Program-made: the position numbers and the translations under genes
Notes under the pieces: model-generated
Databases searched by the model: none
What the model was told of the DNA's origin: nothing
What the model saw: the letters and a program-made list of their open reading frames with translations, nothing else
From: Mesorhizobium sp.
GTDB taxonomy: Bacteria; Pseudomonadota; Alphaproteobacteria; Rhizobiales; Rhizobiaceae
DNA length: 64,000 bases
Assembly (NCBI RefSeq): GCF_024509055.1
Contig: NZ_JANINM010000040.1
Location: 1 to 64,000 of the forward strand
Direction of reading: 5' to 3'
Shown: positions 34,371 through 43,389 of the stretch, in pieces
Numbering within the stretch: position 1 is the first letter of the stretch
Layout: each line of letters begins with the position of its first letter

Positions 34371-35321
34371 ATGTCCATGATCTCCTTTGCGGCAACGCGC
34401 CTGCTCTACGCCGTTCCGGTGCTGCTGGGCGTAACCGTTATCGTCTTCATGTCACTCCAACTCGTCCCGGGTGACATCGCGCTGACGCTTCTCGGGCATA
34501 TGGCTACCGAGGCGCAACTGGAGACGCTGCGCCAGGAACTCGGCCTCCATCAGCCGCTGATCGTCCAGTATCTGAGATGGCTCTACGATCTCCTTCACGG
34601 CAACATCGGCAACTCGATCACGCAGCAATTGCCTGTAGCCCAGATCCTCCTGCCGAAAATCGCGAATTCGCTGATCCTGATGGCGGGCAGCCTTTTCTTC
34701 GTGCTCGTGTTCGGCTTTCTGCTCAGCGTGGTGTCCGCCCCACGCTTTCGCTCGCTGACAGACAAGTCGGTCGTCGCCCTGACGCTGCTCCTGGCCAGCC
34801 TTCCAGTCTTCTGGCTGGGCATCGTCCTTCTCTATTTCTTCGGCTTCAAATGGAAGCTGTTCCCGATTTCGGGCATGTACAACATGGTCGAACCGGGCGG
34901 ACTTGGCCAATTGCTGCATCATATGGTGCTGCCGTCGCTCACGACCGCGGCGTCCTCCATCGCGGTCGTGACGCGGGTCACGCGTTCCCGCATGATCGAT
35001 GTGCTGGGACAGCCCTACATCCTTGCCGCGCGAGCGCGCGGCCTCAGCCGCCGCCAGATCGTGCTGCGCCACGCCGTGCGCAACACCCTGCCGACCTTCG
35101 CCAATATCGGCGGGCTCCAGATCGGCTACCTCTTCGGTGGCGTCGTCTTCACCGAGATCATCTTCAACTGGCCCGGCGTCGGCCTGCTGCTGTTCAACGC
35201 CATCCTGCAGCGCGACGTGCCGGTGATCCAGGGCTGCGTACTCGTCGTCGCGGTGGTTTTCGTGCTCGGCAACCTGATCTCGGACGTCATTGTCCACGCC
35301 CTCGATCCCAAGCAACGGTGA
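34371..35321 (+). CDS. ABC transporter permease (OppB/DppB-like), second operon
   Basis: Protein of 316 residues with about six membrane helices; it starts ISFAATRLLYAVPVLLGVTV as DppB-type permeases do. The EAA-type loop reads QPYILAARARGLSRRQIVLR. It is followed 8 bases later by the partner permease. Confidence 0.87.
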   Translation: MSMISFAATRLLYAVPVLLGVTVIVFMSLQLVPGDIALTLLGHMATEAQLETLRQELGLHQPLIVQYLRWLYDLLHGNIGNSITQQLPVAQILLPKIANSLILMAGSLFFVLVFGFLLSVVSAPRFRSLTDKSVVALTLLLASLPVFWLGIVLLYFFGFKWKLFPISGMYNMVEPGGLGQLLHHMVLPSLTTAASSIAVVTRVTRSRMIDVLGQPYILAARARGLSRRQIVLRHAVRNTLPTFANIGGLQIGYLFGGVVFTEIIFNWPGVGLLLFNAILQRDVPVIQGCVLVVAVVFVLGNLISDVIVHALDPKQR

Positions 35322-35329
35322 AGAAAGCG

Positions 35330-36250
35330 ATGAGTGCCGTATCCACGCAATTGCTGCCTGCCGGCCCCAAGCCGCAGCGGCGCACGAACATGTATTTCGT
35401 CTGGCGGGGCGTGCTTGGTGACCCAGTGGCGCGTGTCGCGGCGGGCATCCTGGTGCTGCTGGTCCTCATCGCCATTTTTGCCCCTTACATCGTGCCGTTC
35501 CCACCCGGCGACGCCGATCCTGCGCTGCGCCTTCAGCCGCCAGGCACGCCGGGGCATCTGCTGGGTCTCGACGACCAGGGTCGCGACATCCTCTCGCGCA
35601 TCATCTACGGCTCGCGTCTGACCCTGATCTCGGGCGTCGTGCCTGTTATCCTCGGCGCCGCGATCTCCATCCCGCTCGGGCTGATCGGCGCCTGGTATCC
35701 GCGGCTCGGCGAGGTCATCATGCGCCTGATGGATGTGCTGTTCGCTTTCCCCATGGCGTTGCTTGCCATCATGCTGGCCGCGCTTCTTGGGCCGGGACTG
35801 GTCAACATGATGATCGCGCTTGTCATCACGCTCGTGCCCTACAATACGCGTGTGGTCTATGCCGCCGCCAAGCAGGAACGTGAGCTCGCCTATGTCGAGG
35901 CCTCGCACGCAATGGCGACGTCCGATCTCAAGATCCTCTTTGTCGAGATGCTGCCCAATGTCGTCGCGGCCTCGGTCGTCTACAATTGCACCATCGTCGG
36001 GGCGGTCGTCATCACTGCCGCTGGGCTGAGCTTTCTCGGCCTTGGCGTGCAGCCGCCGCTCGCCGAATGGGGCATCATGACGAGCGAAGGCCGCAGCTTC
36101 GTCTTCGTGGCGCCCCACATCGCGGCAATCCCGGGCGTGGCCATCACGGTCCTGGTGATGGCCTTCAACCTCCTGGGCGACTCCCTGCGTGACTCGCTTG
36201 ACCCGAAGACGCGGCTGCAACTGGTCAAGCATCGCCCGGGCGCGCAATGA
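35330..36250 (+). CDS. ABC transporter permease (OppC/DppC-like), second operon
   Basis: Protein of 306 residues with the DppC-type segment LGLDDQGRDILSRIIYGSR after the first helix and an EAA-type loop (ELAYVEASHAMATSDLKILF). The ATG at 35330 is used; a GTG at 35318 overlapping the previous stop is possible and would add MKKA. It pairs with the preceding permease. Confidence 0.86.
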   Translation: MSAVSTQLLPAGPKPQRRTNMYFVWRGVLGDPVARVAAGILVLLVLIAIFAPYIVPFPPGDADPALRLQPPGTPGHLLGLDDQGRDILSRIIYGSRLTLISGVVPVILGAAISIPLGLIGAWYPRLGEVIMRLMDVLFAFPMALLAIMLAALLGPGLVNMMIALVITLVPYNTRVVYAAAKQERELAYVEASHAMATSDLKILFVEMLPNVVAASVVYNCTIVGAVVITAAGLSFLGLGVQPPLAEWGIMTSEGRSFVFVAPHIAAIPGVAITVLVMAFNLLGDSLRDSLDPKTRLQLVKHRPGAQ

Positions 36251-36287
36251 GCGCCAACTGAAACAACCGGACAGTGGAACGGCCAGA

Positions 36288-37748
36288 ATGACCACGACAC
36301 GAGTGAAGGCGCGCTACGTCATCGGCTTCGACGGCAAGGGGCACCGCACCTTGCGCGACGCGGAGGTCGTCTATCGGGGCGACAGCATCGTCTTTGTCGG
36401 CCACGGCTATCAGGAACAGGTGGATCAGGAAATCGACGGGGGCAATGCCGTCCTCGGCCCGGGCTTCATCGACCTCAACGCGCTGGGGGATCTCGATACG
36501 ACTGTCCTCGCCTTCGACAACCAGCCCGACTGGGCGAAGGGTCGCGTGTGGCCGGAAGATTACCTCGCGTCGGGGCCGCTGGAGATGTACTCGGCCGAAG
36601 AGCAGGCCTTCAAGATGAAGTACGCCTTCGTCCAGCTGATCCGCAACGGCATCACAACCGCCCTGCCGATCACCTCGATGTTCTACCGGGAATGGGCGGA
36701 AACCTACGACGAGTTCGCCCGCTCGGCCGACAGCGCCGCCGAGATCGGCATCCGCGCCTATCTTGGTCCCTGCTACATGACCGGCGTGAGCGTCATTCGC
36801 CAGGACGGCAGCTTCGACACGTTCTGGGACGAGGAGCGCGGCCTGAAGGGACTGGACACGGCCATGGCTTATGTGCGTGCCTTCGATGGGGCGCATGAGG
36901 GGTTGGTGCGCGGCATGCTGGCGCCCGACCGCATCGAAAATTGCACGCCCGAACTCATTCGTCGCTCGGCTAAGGCCAGCGAGGAGCTCGGCTGCCCGAT
37001 CCGGCTGCATTGCTGCCAGGCCATGGACGAGTTCGAAACCATCGTTGAACGATACGGCAAGACACCGCTGGAGTGGCTTGCTTCACTCGATTTCCTGTCC
37101 AAGCGTGCACTGCTGCCGCATGGCGTCTACATCACCGGGCACAGCAAGGTGAAGCGCACGGGCGATGATGTCGGGCTGCTGACGCGGTCTGGTGCGACCC
37201 TCATCCACTGCCCGTTGGTCCTGTCGCGCTATGGCGGCTCGATGGAATCCTTCTCCCGGCTGATGCGCCAGGGGATTCCGATCGGCCTTGGCACCGATAC
37301 CTTCCCGCCGGACATGGTGGAGAACATGCGCCTGGGCATCAGCTTGTGCCGGGTGGCGGAACATGATGTCGCCGCCTGCAGCGCGGCGGATTTCTACAAC
37401 GCGGCCACGATCGTTGCGGCTGACTCGCTCGGCCGGCCCGATCTCGGCCGTCTCGCCGTGGGCGCCAAGGCCGACATGACGCTGTTCGATCTCGGCGCCT
37501 TTGAACTGGGCCAGGTGATCGACCCGATCCAGACCATGATGCTGAGCGGCTCCGGCCGCGACTTCAGGACCGTCATCGTCAATGGCCGCGTCGTCATGAA
37601 GGACCGCGAGCTTCCAGGCGTCGACCTGCGCGCCTACAGGGATCGTGCGCAGAAGCAGTTCGACGGTCTGATCGAGAAATATCCGCTGAGAACCTGGAAG
37701 CACCCGCTCGTGTCGGAGATCTTCCACCCGTCCTTCGACTACCTGTAG
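36288..37748 (+). CDS. Amidohydrolase-family protein lacking the HxH metal motif
   Basis: Protein of 486 residues. The fold is that of TrzN/AtzA/cytosine-deaminase-like amidohydrolases: a split beta sandwich at both ends, GPGFIDLNALGD at the end of strand 1, RLHCCQ, ITGHSKV and GTDTFPPDM. In active relatives the first motif is GF(I/V)D-x-H-x-H; here it reads FIDLNAL, with Asn64 and Leu66 at the two His positions. The later His and Asp residues are kept. It may bind the metal differently, use another ligand, or be non-hydrolytic. It is the last gene of the second ABC operon, so it probably acts on the imported compound. Confidence 0.8.
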   Translation: MTTTRVKARYVIGFDGKGHRTLRDAEVVYRGDSIVFVGHGYQEQVDQEIDGGNAVLGPGFIDLNALGDLDTTVLAFDNQPDWAKGRVWPEDYLASGPLEMYSAEEQAFKMKYAFVQLIRNGITTALPITSMFYREWAETYDEFARSADSAAEIGIRAYLGPCYMTGVSVIRQDGSFDTFWDEERGLKGLDTAMAYVRAFDGAHEGLVRGMLAPDRIENCTPELIRRSAKASEELGCPIRLHCCQAMDEFETIVERYGKTPLEWLASLDFLSKRALLPHGVYITGHSKVKRTGDDVGLLTRSGATLIHCPLVLSRYGGSMESFSRLMRQGIPIGLGTDTFPPDMVENMRLGISLCRVAEHDVAACSAADFYNAATIVAADSLGRPDLGRLAVGAKADMTLFDLGAFELGQVIDPIQTMMLSGSGRDFRTVIVNGRVVMKDRELPGVDLRAYRDRAQKQFDGLIEKYPLRTWKHPLVSEIFHPSFDYL

Positions 37749-37964
37749 GAACCTCGGCTGGCGCTCCGCGGTGGATCGCCCCAAGCGTCGCGCCAGCCAT
37801 CGTTGGTTTCGCTGCTCACGACAAGCGCGTCGTTCGGCGAATAGCGACATAGTGGATTCAGCACAGGCTTTGCTGTGATCGGGGAGGCCGGATGCGCACG
37901 TTGTCCATCGCCCGGTGTTGGTTCGTCTCCGGCAGCCTATTGGGACCCTGCCTACGCGAGGCTC

Positions 37965-37993
37965 AAAAAAAGGGCGCCCCGGGGGGCGCCCCT
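37965..37993 (-). terminator. Intrinsic terminator of the polyamine-type ABC operon
   Basis: A GC-only stem (GGGCGCC / GGCGCCC) lies just after the binding-protein gene, and on the minus strand it is followed by T7. Confidence 0.85.
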
Positions 37994-38000
37994 CGTCATA

Positions 38001-39044
38001 TCAACCTTTCAACCGCGTCCAGATCTTGTCCTGCAGTTCACGCGCGGCTGCGCTGCAGTCCTGGGTCGGCACCAGGCGGCTGGCATATTCAGCCGGCATG
38101 TTGATCGCCTCGGTGGACATCCATTTGGCATCCATGAACTTGTCGCTCTTGATCGCGTTGGCATAGGCGATCTGGTTCGAAACCGCTGCGGCATTCTCAG
38201 GCGCCATCATCCAGTTGATGAAAATCTTGGCGTTTTCTGGATGCAGCGCGCCGGCCGGGACGGCGAAATTGTCCCGGAACATCGGGAGGCCTTCCTTCGG
38301 ATAGATGTAGCGGATCGTGTCGCGCTGCGCGTGAGCGCGCGCGGTGGCGCCGTTCCAAAGATGGTGCATGGCGACTTCTCCGCCGGCCATGCGGTCGACC
38401 GTCGTATCCGAGGAATAGAGCTTCAGCTTCGGCTTTTGCGCCTCGAGCAAGGCAAGGATCTTTGCCGCGTCATCCTTGTTTTCCGTGCATTGCGGAATGC
38501 CCAGGTAGATCGAGGCGGCAAGGATTTCGTCGCTGGCCGTATCCAGCGCAGCGATCTTGCCTTCGAGTTCCTTGGGTGGATTGAAGTAGACCTTCCAGCT
38601 GTCCTCGAGCTTGCCGCCCGGCACCTGGGCGCTGTCATAAGCAATACCGGTCGTGCCCCACAGATAGGGCGCGGTGTATTCGTGGGTCGGGTCGAAATTG
38701 GGATTCTTGAAGTTGTCCTTCACGAACTGGTAGTTGGCCATCTTAGAGGTTTCGATCTTCTGGATCAGATTGTCCTTGATCAGCCCCGGCACGACATAGT
38801 CCGATGGGACGATGACGTCGTATTTTGCTCCGCCTGAGTGGAGCTTCGCGAGCAGCGTCTCGTTGCTGTCGTAGTTGTCGAGCGTGACCTTGATGCCGGT
38901 GTCTTTTTCGAACTTCGCCAGAAGCTCGACCGGGTAATAGTCGGTCCAGTTGTAGAAATAGAGGACTTTCTCTTCAGCGGCATTCGCGCCGGTCGCAAGC
39001 ACCAGCGCCAGAAGCGGCGCGGCGAGGCGGGTGGTCCAGGTCAT
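38001..39044 (-). CDS. Polyamine-type ABC transporter substrate-binding protein (PotD/PotF-like)
   Basis: Protein of 347 residues with a signal peptide (MTWTTRLAAPLLALVLATGA). The mature part opens EEKVLYFYNWTDYYPVELLA, as PotD/PotF/SpuD proteins do, with the aromatic residues that line polyamine-binding pockets and the DVIVPSDYVV motif. Spermidine or putrescine is the family norm, but related proteins bind other amines. ATG at 39044 is used. The gene is the last of a four-gene minus-strand operon (ATPase, two permeases, binding protein). Confidence 0.86.
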   Translation of the reverse strand: MTWTTRLAAPLLALVLATGANAAEEKVLYFYNWTDYYPVELLAKFEKDTGIKVTLDNYDSNETLLAKLHSGGAKYDVIVPSDYVVPGLIKDNLIQKIETSKMANYQFVKDNFKNPNFDPTHEYTAPYLWGTTGIAYDSAQVPGGKLEDSWKVYFNPPKELEGKIAALDTASDEILAASIYLGIPQCTENKDDAAKILALLEAQKPKLKLYSSDTTVDRMAGGEVAMHHLWNGATARAHAQRDTIRYIYPKEGLPMFRDNFAVPAGALHPENAKIFINWMMAPENAAAVSNQIAYANAIKSDKFMDAKWMSTEAINMPAEYASRLVPTQDCSAAARELQDKIWTRLKG

Positions 39045-39085
39045 CAATTCTCTCCCTTTTGGTTGTGGTTCCCTGGTTGTTGATC

Positions 39086-39859
39086 TCAGCGGCGGATGCG
39101 GCCGAGGGCGTAAGACAGGACGACCAGCAGCACCGAGATCACCAGCATCACGGTGGAAATTGCGTTGATCTCAGGCGAGATGCCGGAGCGGATGGCCGCG
39201 AAGATGTAGACAGGCAGGGTTGTGGACCCTGGGCCGGACAGGAAGAACGAAGTCAGGAAGTCATCGAGGCTGGTGACGAAGGCGAGCGTGAAGCCGGCAA
39301 GAATGCCTGGCCACAGCAGCGGCAGCGTCACCCGGCGAAAGGTGCCGAGGCGGTTGGCGTAGAGATCCTGCGCCGCCTCCTCGAAGCTCGGATTCATGCC
39401 TTCCAGTCGAGCGCGGATCGGCAGATAGGCAAAGGGCGTGCAAAAGGCGATGTGGGCTGGGATCATCGCCGCAAGTCCGAGCTGAACGCCGATCGCGACG
39501 AACATGATCAGCGTCGCCACCGAGACCACGATTTCGGGCAGGATCAGCGGCGCGTTGATCATGGCCTCGACACCAGATTGCCCCCGAAAGGACTTCTTGC
39601 TGGCGAGCGCCGCAAGGAGCGCAATCAGCGTTGCCCCGATTGCGGCGGCGAAGGCCAGGACCAGCGAATTCCAGGTGGCCGCCTGGATCGAAGGATTGAC
39701 CAGGATGCGCCCGTACCATCTCACAGACGCCTCGGTCCAGATCGTCGCGGTGCGGTTGCCGTTGAAGCTGTAGATGACCAGGACCAGCACCGGCAGATAC
39801 AGGTAGAAGAGCACACCCATGCTGATTTCGCGGGTGGCCGGAAAGCGGCGAAGGTTCAT
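39086..39859 (-). CDS. Polyamine-type ABC transporter permease (PotC-like)
   Basis: Protein of 257 residues with about six membrane helices. The PotC-type start (FYLYLPVLVLVIYSFNGNR) and the EAA loop (FEEAAQDLYANRLGTFRRVT) are clear. The start codon overlaps the stop of the upstream permease gene, so the two are coupled. Confidence 0.87.
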   Translation of the reverse strand: MNLRRFPATREISMGVLFYLYLPVLVLVIYSFNGNRTATIWTEASVRWYGRILVNPSIQAATWNSLVLAFAAAIGATLIALLAALASKKSFRGQSGVEAMINAPLILPEIVVSVATLIMFVAIGVQLGLAAMIPAHIAFCTPFAYLPIRARLEGMNPSFEEAAQDLYANRLGTFRRVTLPLLWPGILAGFTLAFVTSLDDFLTSFFLSGPGSTTLPVYIFAAIRSGISPEINAISTVMLVISVLLVVLSYALGRIRR

Positions 39860-40737
39860 GGACGGCGTCTCCTGTTGCGCCAGAAGGCGGCGGCCATGAG
39901 CACTGTCAGGATGGCGGCCAGAAGCACGACGCCCAGGGCCGCGCCGAAGGGCCAGTTGCGCGAGGCGCCGAACTGCAGCTGGATGACGTTGCCCATCATC
40001 AGCGTTTTGCCGCCGCCGAGCAGAGCAGGGGTGACGAAGGCCCCAAGGCAGGGGATGAAGACCAGCATCGAGCCGGCGGCGATACCCGGCCTGACGATGG
40101 GCACGACGATCCTGCGCAGGGCGCGGTTGCGGTTGGCGCCGAGGTCGTAGGCGGCTTCGAGCAGCCGCCAGTCGAATTTCTCGAACACCGCATAAAGCGG
40201 CAAGATCATGAAGGGGAGGAAGCTGTAGCTGAGACCGATCGCCACCGCGACGTCGTTGTAGAGCAGTTCAACGTGGGGGCCGAATACGGTGCGGGCGGCC
40301 GCGGTCGCCCAGCCGTCTTCGCGCAGGATGATCAGCCAGGCGTAGTTGCGCACCAGGAAATTGGTCCAGAAAGGAATGGTGATCAAAAGCACCATGATGT
40401 TGCGCCCGCGCGGCGACAGGCCTGCCATCCACAGCGCCGTCGGCAGGCCGAGCAGGATGCAGATCAGCGTGGTGACCGCGGCCTGGACCACGGAACGGAG
40501 GAAGATGATCGCGAAGCCTGGATTGAAGATGAAGCTGCCGTCGAAATCCTCTTCCATGAACAACTTCAGATAATTGGCGCCCGAGGGCACCGAATGCCAA
40601 TCGACGCCGGAGGTGGATCCTCGGTCGAGAAGCGAGATCCACACCATGATCGCCAGTGGAATGCCGACCAGCCCGAGGATCGTTATCGTCGTCGGCGCCA
40701 GAAGCGCGGCCCGGCGCAGATTGGCTCTGCCGGTCAT
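39856..40737 (-). CDS. Polyamine-type ABC transporter permease (PotB-like)
   Basis: Protein of 293 residues with about six membrane helices and a PotB-type EAA loop ([20 protein letters not shown]). The segment [14 protein letters not shown] is characteristic of the PotB group. Its start overlaps the end of the ATPase gene and its stop overlaps the start of the PotC-like gene. Confidence 0.87.
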   Translation of the reverse strand: MTGRANLRRAALLAPTTITILGLVGIPLAIMVWISLLDRGSTSGVDWHSVPSGANYLKLFMEEDFDGSFIFNPGFAIIFLRSVVQAAVTTLICILLGLPTALWMAGLSPRGRNIMVLLITIPFWTNFLVRNYAWLIILREDGWATAAARTVFGPHVELLYNDVAVAIGLSYSFLPFMILPLYAVFEKFDWRLLEAAYDLGANRNRALRRIVVPIVRPGIAAGSMLVFIPCLGAFVTPALLGGGKTLMMGNVIQLQFGASRNWPFGAALGVVLLAAILTVLMAAAFWRNRRRRP

Positions 40738-41837
40738 GCCGCGAAGACCTGGATGGTCTCAGGCGGCAGGGTGAGGCCGACGCGTGTCCCCGGCACGGGA
40801 GGCGTTGCCGTCGGCTGGTTGTCGCGCAGCAGGAAATGCGTGCCGTCCGCGAGACGCAACTGGTGCAGGACGGCGGCGCCCAGATAGGCGGAATGAACCA
40901 TCTCGGCATCGAGCGTGCCGGCGCCGGCTGCCGCCAGTCCCGCGCGTTCAGGGCGGATGGCGACCTTGACCGCGCTTCCAGCCGCCAGCGAATCCCGCAC
41001 CGGCAAGGCCGTGCCGCAGGAAAGCCGGACAGCCCCGCCGGCTTCGGCGTGGCCGTTGAGCAGATTGATCTCGCCGATGAAGTCGGCGACGAAGAGATGG
41101 CTTGGCCGCTCGTAGATTTCGCGGGGACTGCCCAGTTGCAGGACGTGGCCGCCCTGCATAACGGCCACGCGGTCCGACAGTGTCAGCGCTTCGTCCTGGT
41201 CGTGCGTCACGAAGACGAAGGTGATGCCGGCCTGGGCCTGCAGCTGCTTCAACTCGATCTGCATTTCCTTTCTGAGCTTCAAGTCCAGCGCAGAAAGAGG
41301 TTCGTCGAGCAGAAGCACCTTAGGTCTCGGAGCCAAAGCGCGCGCCAATGCAACCCGCTGCTGCTGGCCTCCGGACAATTCGTTCGGCCGGCGGTTCGCA
41401 TATTGGCCCATGCGAACCATCTCCAACGCTTCACCCGAACGCCGGTTGGCGTCCTTTCGGGCCAAGCCCTGCATTTCCAGACCAAAGGCAACGTTCTGCG
41501 CCACGGTCAGATGGGGAAACAGCGCATAGCTTTGAAAGACGGTGTTCACCGGGCGGTGGAAAGGCGGCCGCTCATTCATTCGCTGGCCGTCGATGAGGAT
41601 CTCGCCACTCACGATTTCCTCGAAGCCTGCAATCAATCGCAGGAGTGTTGTTTTCCCGCAACCTGATGGTCCAAGAAGCGTGAAGAATTCTTTCTGAAAG
41701 ATTTCGAAAGATATTCGATCGAGAACGGTGACTGAACTTCCGTGTGCCCCGAAAGTCTTCGAAACGGAACGAACAGACACCGCCGGGGTGTCGTTTTTGA
41801 CGCCGATCAATTTCAGCTCCGATGATTGATCGCCCAA
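40734..41837 (-). CDS. Polyamine-type ABC transporter ATPase (PotA-like)
   Basis: Protein of 367 residues. Walker [11 protein letters not shown]-loop FQSYALFPH, signature LSGGQQQR, Walker B VLLLDEP and H-loop VTHD are complete, followed by a C-terminal TOBE domain (about 285-365). The start is a TTG at 41837 since no ATG fits; an in-frame TTG lies nine codons downstream, and the ribosome site is weak, so the exact start is uncertain. First gene of the operon; divergent from the second GntR gene. Confidence 0.85.
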   Translation of the reverse strand: MGDQSSELKLIGVKNDTPAVSVRSVSKTFGAHGSSVTVLDRISFEIFQKEFFTLLGPSGCGKTTLLRLIAGFEEIVSGEILIDGQRMNERPPFHRPVNTVFQSYALFPHLTVAQNVAFGLEMQGLARKDANRRSGEALEMVRMGQYANRRPNELSGGQQQRVALARALAPRPKVLLLDEPLSALDLKLRKEMQIELKQLQAQAGITFVFVTHDQDEALTLSDRVAVMQGGHVLQLGSPREIYERPSHLFVADFIGEINLLNGHAEAGGAVRLSCGTALPVRDSLAAGSAVKVAIRPERAGLAAAGAGTLDAEMVHSAYLGAAVLHQLRLADGTHFLLRDNQPTATPPVPGTRVGLTLPPETIQVFAA

Positions 41838-42254
41838 CTATGTCACCGAAACGGCCGATGTCAATAGTGTATGCAATTTATGCCAGAGATTTGGATACAG
41901 TTAACTTTGGCTTTGGAGAATCTTTCGCGCTAGGCACCGCGCGGCTGCCGTCGAGCATTCGAGCGGTGGGACTACGCGACGCCCTGACAGCGCCTGACAA
42001 ATTCTAGCGCCGCAGCCGCGACACCGACCCGATCGAATAGCGTGATTGCGGTTGACGGCTTCGCCGGCGGTATCCGCTTGGGTGCCAGCGGACAGCCTGG
42101 CCCTGTGCTAAGTTGGATTTGGGTATTTTCGTATTTAGTTTTTATCAGTATTGTATACTGAATGAACGAAAGGACTGCCCGCATTTGAAACAAGCTTATT
42201 TCGACAGCGTCGCGATTGGCACTATCGAGACCCAACCCAGCAAGTGGCCACGCC
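41838..42254. other. Promoter region between the polyamine-type operon and the second GntR gene
   Basis: About 415 bp without a gene. The left part is AT-rich and holds TGGATACAG (41892-41900), as upstream of the second ABC operon. The right part holds the palindrome at 42146-42160. The middle (41930-42115) shows nothing recognisable. Confidence 0.55.
42146..42160. promoter_or_regulatory. CAGTAT-TGT-ATACTG palindrome (probable GntR operator)
   Basis: A perfect 6+3+6 palindrome 95 bp upstream of the second GntR gene. The CAGTAT half-site also occurs in both motif copies at 21701 and 21947 near the first ABC operon. Confidence 0.55.
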
Positions 42255-42983
42255 ATGACCGAACAGAAATCGTCGACTAAGCGGAAGAGTCGCGCCGGTA
42301 ACCTGGCCGACGGTGTATACCAGGCGCTCAGGCTGGCAATCATCGATCAGGCACTGCCTTCTGGAACAAAGCTGCCCGAAGATTCCGTCGGCGAGGCCTT
42401 TGGGGTGAGTCGGACAGTGGTGCGAAGCGTGCTGGCGCGGCTGACGCTGGAAGGACTGGTTTCGCAGCGGCCCAACAAGCGGGCGGAAGTAGCATCGCCA
42501 AGCCTGGCCGAGGCGCGCGGCGTCTTTCAGGTGAGGCGTGGCCTGGAGCGCACGGTCATCGAAATCCTTGCCGGGCAGCTTACCGCCGAGCAGGCCCGAA
42601 GACTGGAAGCCCATGTCGTCGCCGAGGAGCTGGCTCAGGGGCGTGACGGCCCCGAGTCGATCCGGCTGTCAGGCGATTTCCACATGCTCCTGGCCAGCAT
42701 GACGGCCAACGACCTGCTCATCCGCTACGTGCGGGAGTTGGCTTCCCGCTGCTCATTGATACTGGCGCTCTACGGCCGTCCGCATTCCTCCGAATGCGCC
42801 GTGAACGAGCATCAGGAGATCATCGGGGCGCTGCTGCGCGGCGACGAACCGGCGGCCGTCAAGCTTATGGACGAGCACTTGCTGGCCGTCGCCACGCGAG
42901 GCCTGCTCGATTTGAAGCCGACGCGCGAACGCGAGCTCAAGCATCTGCTGGCGGGCTATCGGGAACGCCTGACTGCCAACTGA
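42255..42983 (+). CDS. GntR family (FCD-type) transcriptional regulator, copy 2
   Basis: Protein of 242 residues, the same length as copy 1 at 29166 and about four-fifths identical over its whole length; even the text around the start codon is similar. Winged helix about 15-75, FCD domain about 90-225. It is divergent from the polyamine-type operon and upstream of the amide/urea block. The near-identical recognition helices (GVSRT(I/V)VRSVLARLTLEG) predict that both copies bind the same or very similar sites, so cross-regulation of the two ABC operons is likely. Confidence 0.86.
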   Translation: MTEQKSSTKRKSRAGNLADGVYQALRLAIIDQALPSGTKLPEDSVGEAFGVSRTVVRSVLARLTLEGLVSQRPNKRAEVASPSLAEARGVFQVRRGLERTVIEILAGQLTAEQARRLEAHVVAEELAQGRDGPESIRLSGDFHMLLASMTANDLLIRYVRELASRCSLILALYGRPHSSECAVNEHQEIIGALLRGDEPAAVKLMDEHLLAVATRGLLDLKPTRERELKHLLAGYRERLTAN

Positions 42984-43098
42984 AACCTGCCGAATTCCGA
43001 TTGACGCCTGCCGTGCGAGTTTGCCCACAGCTCCTTGGCGGCCCAAGCTGCCCACATCATTTCTTTGTTGGCCAAGAGTTGGCCGAAGGAGAGAGACC

Positions 43099-43302
43099 AT
43101 GGGAATTTCACAGAATGACCCGGCAGCCAAAAGACAATTTTCTTTTTCTGGACAGGCGATTGAACCCACAGAAATCGGTAGTTCGCCGGGAGGCCATGCC
43201 GGAGGCGTGGGCCGGGCTCGCGCGGGTTTTGATTGGCATTCCAGTAGGTGCGTGATATTAGGCAGGGTTAATTTGGGGAATGAAAAAAGCGCGGCGCCAT
43301 AA
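43099..43302 (+). CDS. Possible small protein with strong ribosome site
   Basis: A 67-codon frame opens MGISQNDPAAKRQFSFSGQA and is preceded by AAGGAGAGAGACC, a near-ideal ribosome site 6 bases from the ATG. No family was recognised, and composition is Gly/Ala/Arg-rich with no membrane segment. It lies between the second GntR gene and the amiC-like gene and could be a genuine small protein, a leader, or the stump of a lost gene. Confidence 0.3.
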   Translation: MGISQNDPAAKRQFSFSGQAIEPTEIGSSPGGHAGGVGRARAGFDWHSSRCVILGRVNLGNEKSAAP

Positions 43303-43353
43303 GCTGCGCAGCAGGTTGGCAAAGCGGTCCGCCTGCAAAATTTGGAGGTCTGC

Positions 43354-43389
43354 ATGCCCGCATTCCCTTACGGTAGGGCTTGCTACTGA
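43354..43389 (+). CDS. Eleven-codon leader peptide coupled to amiC
   Basis: ATG at 43354 lies 5 bases after a perfect GGAGG (43344-43348) and encodes MPAFPYGRACY. Its TGA (43387-43389) overlaps the amiC-like start codon as TGATG. The amiC-like gene has no ribosome site of its own, so translation is probably coupled through this small frame. Confidence 0.4.
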   Translation: MPAFPYGRACY

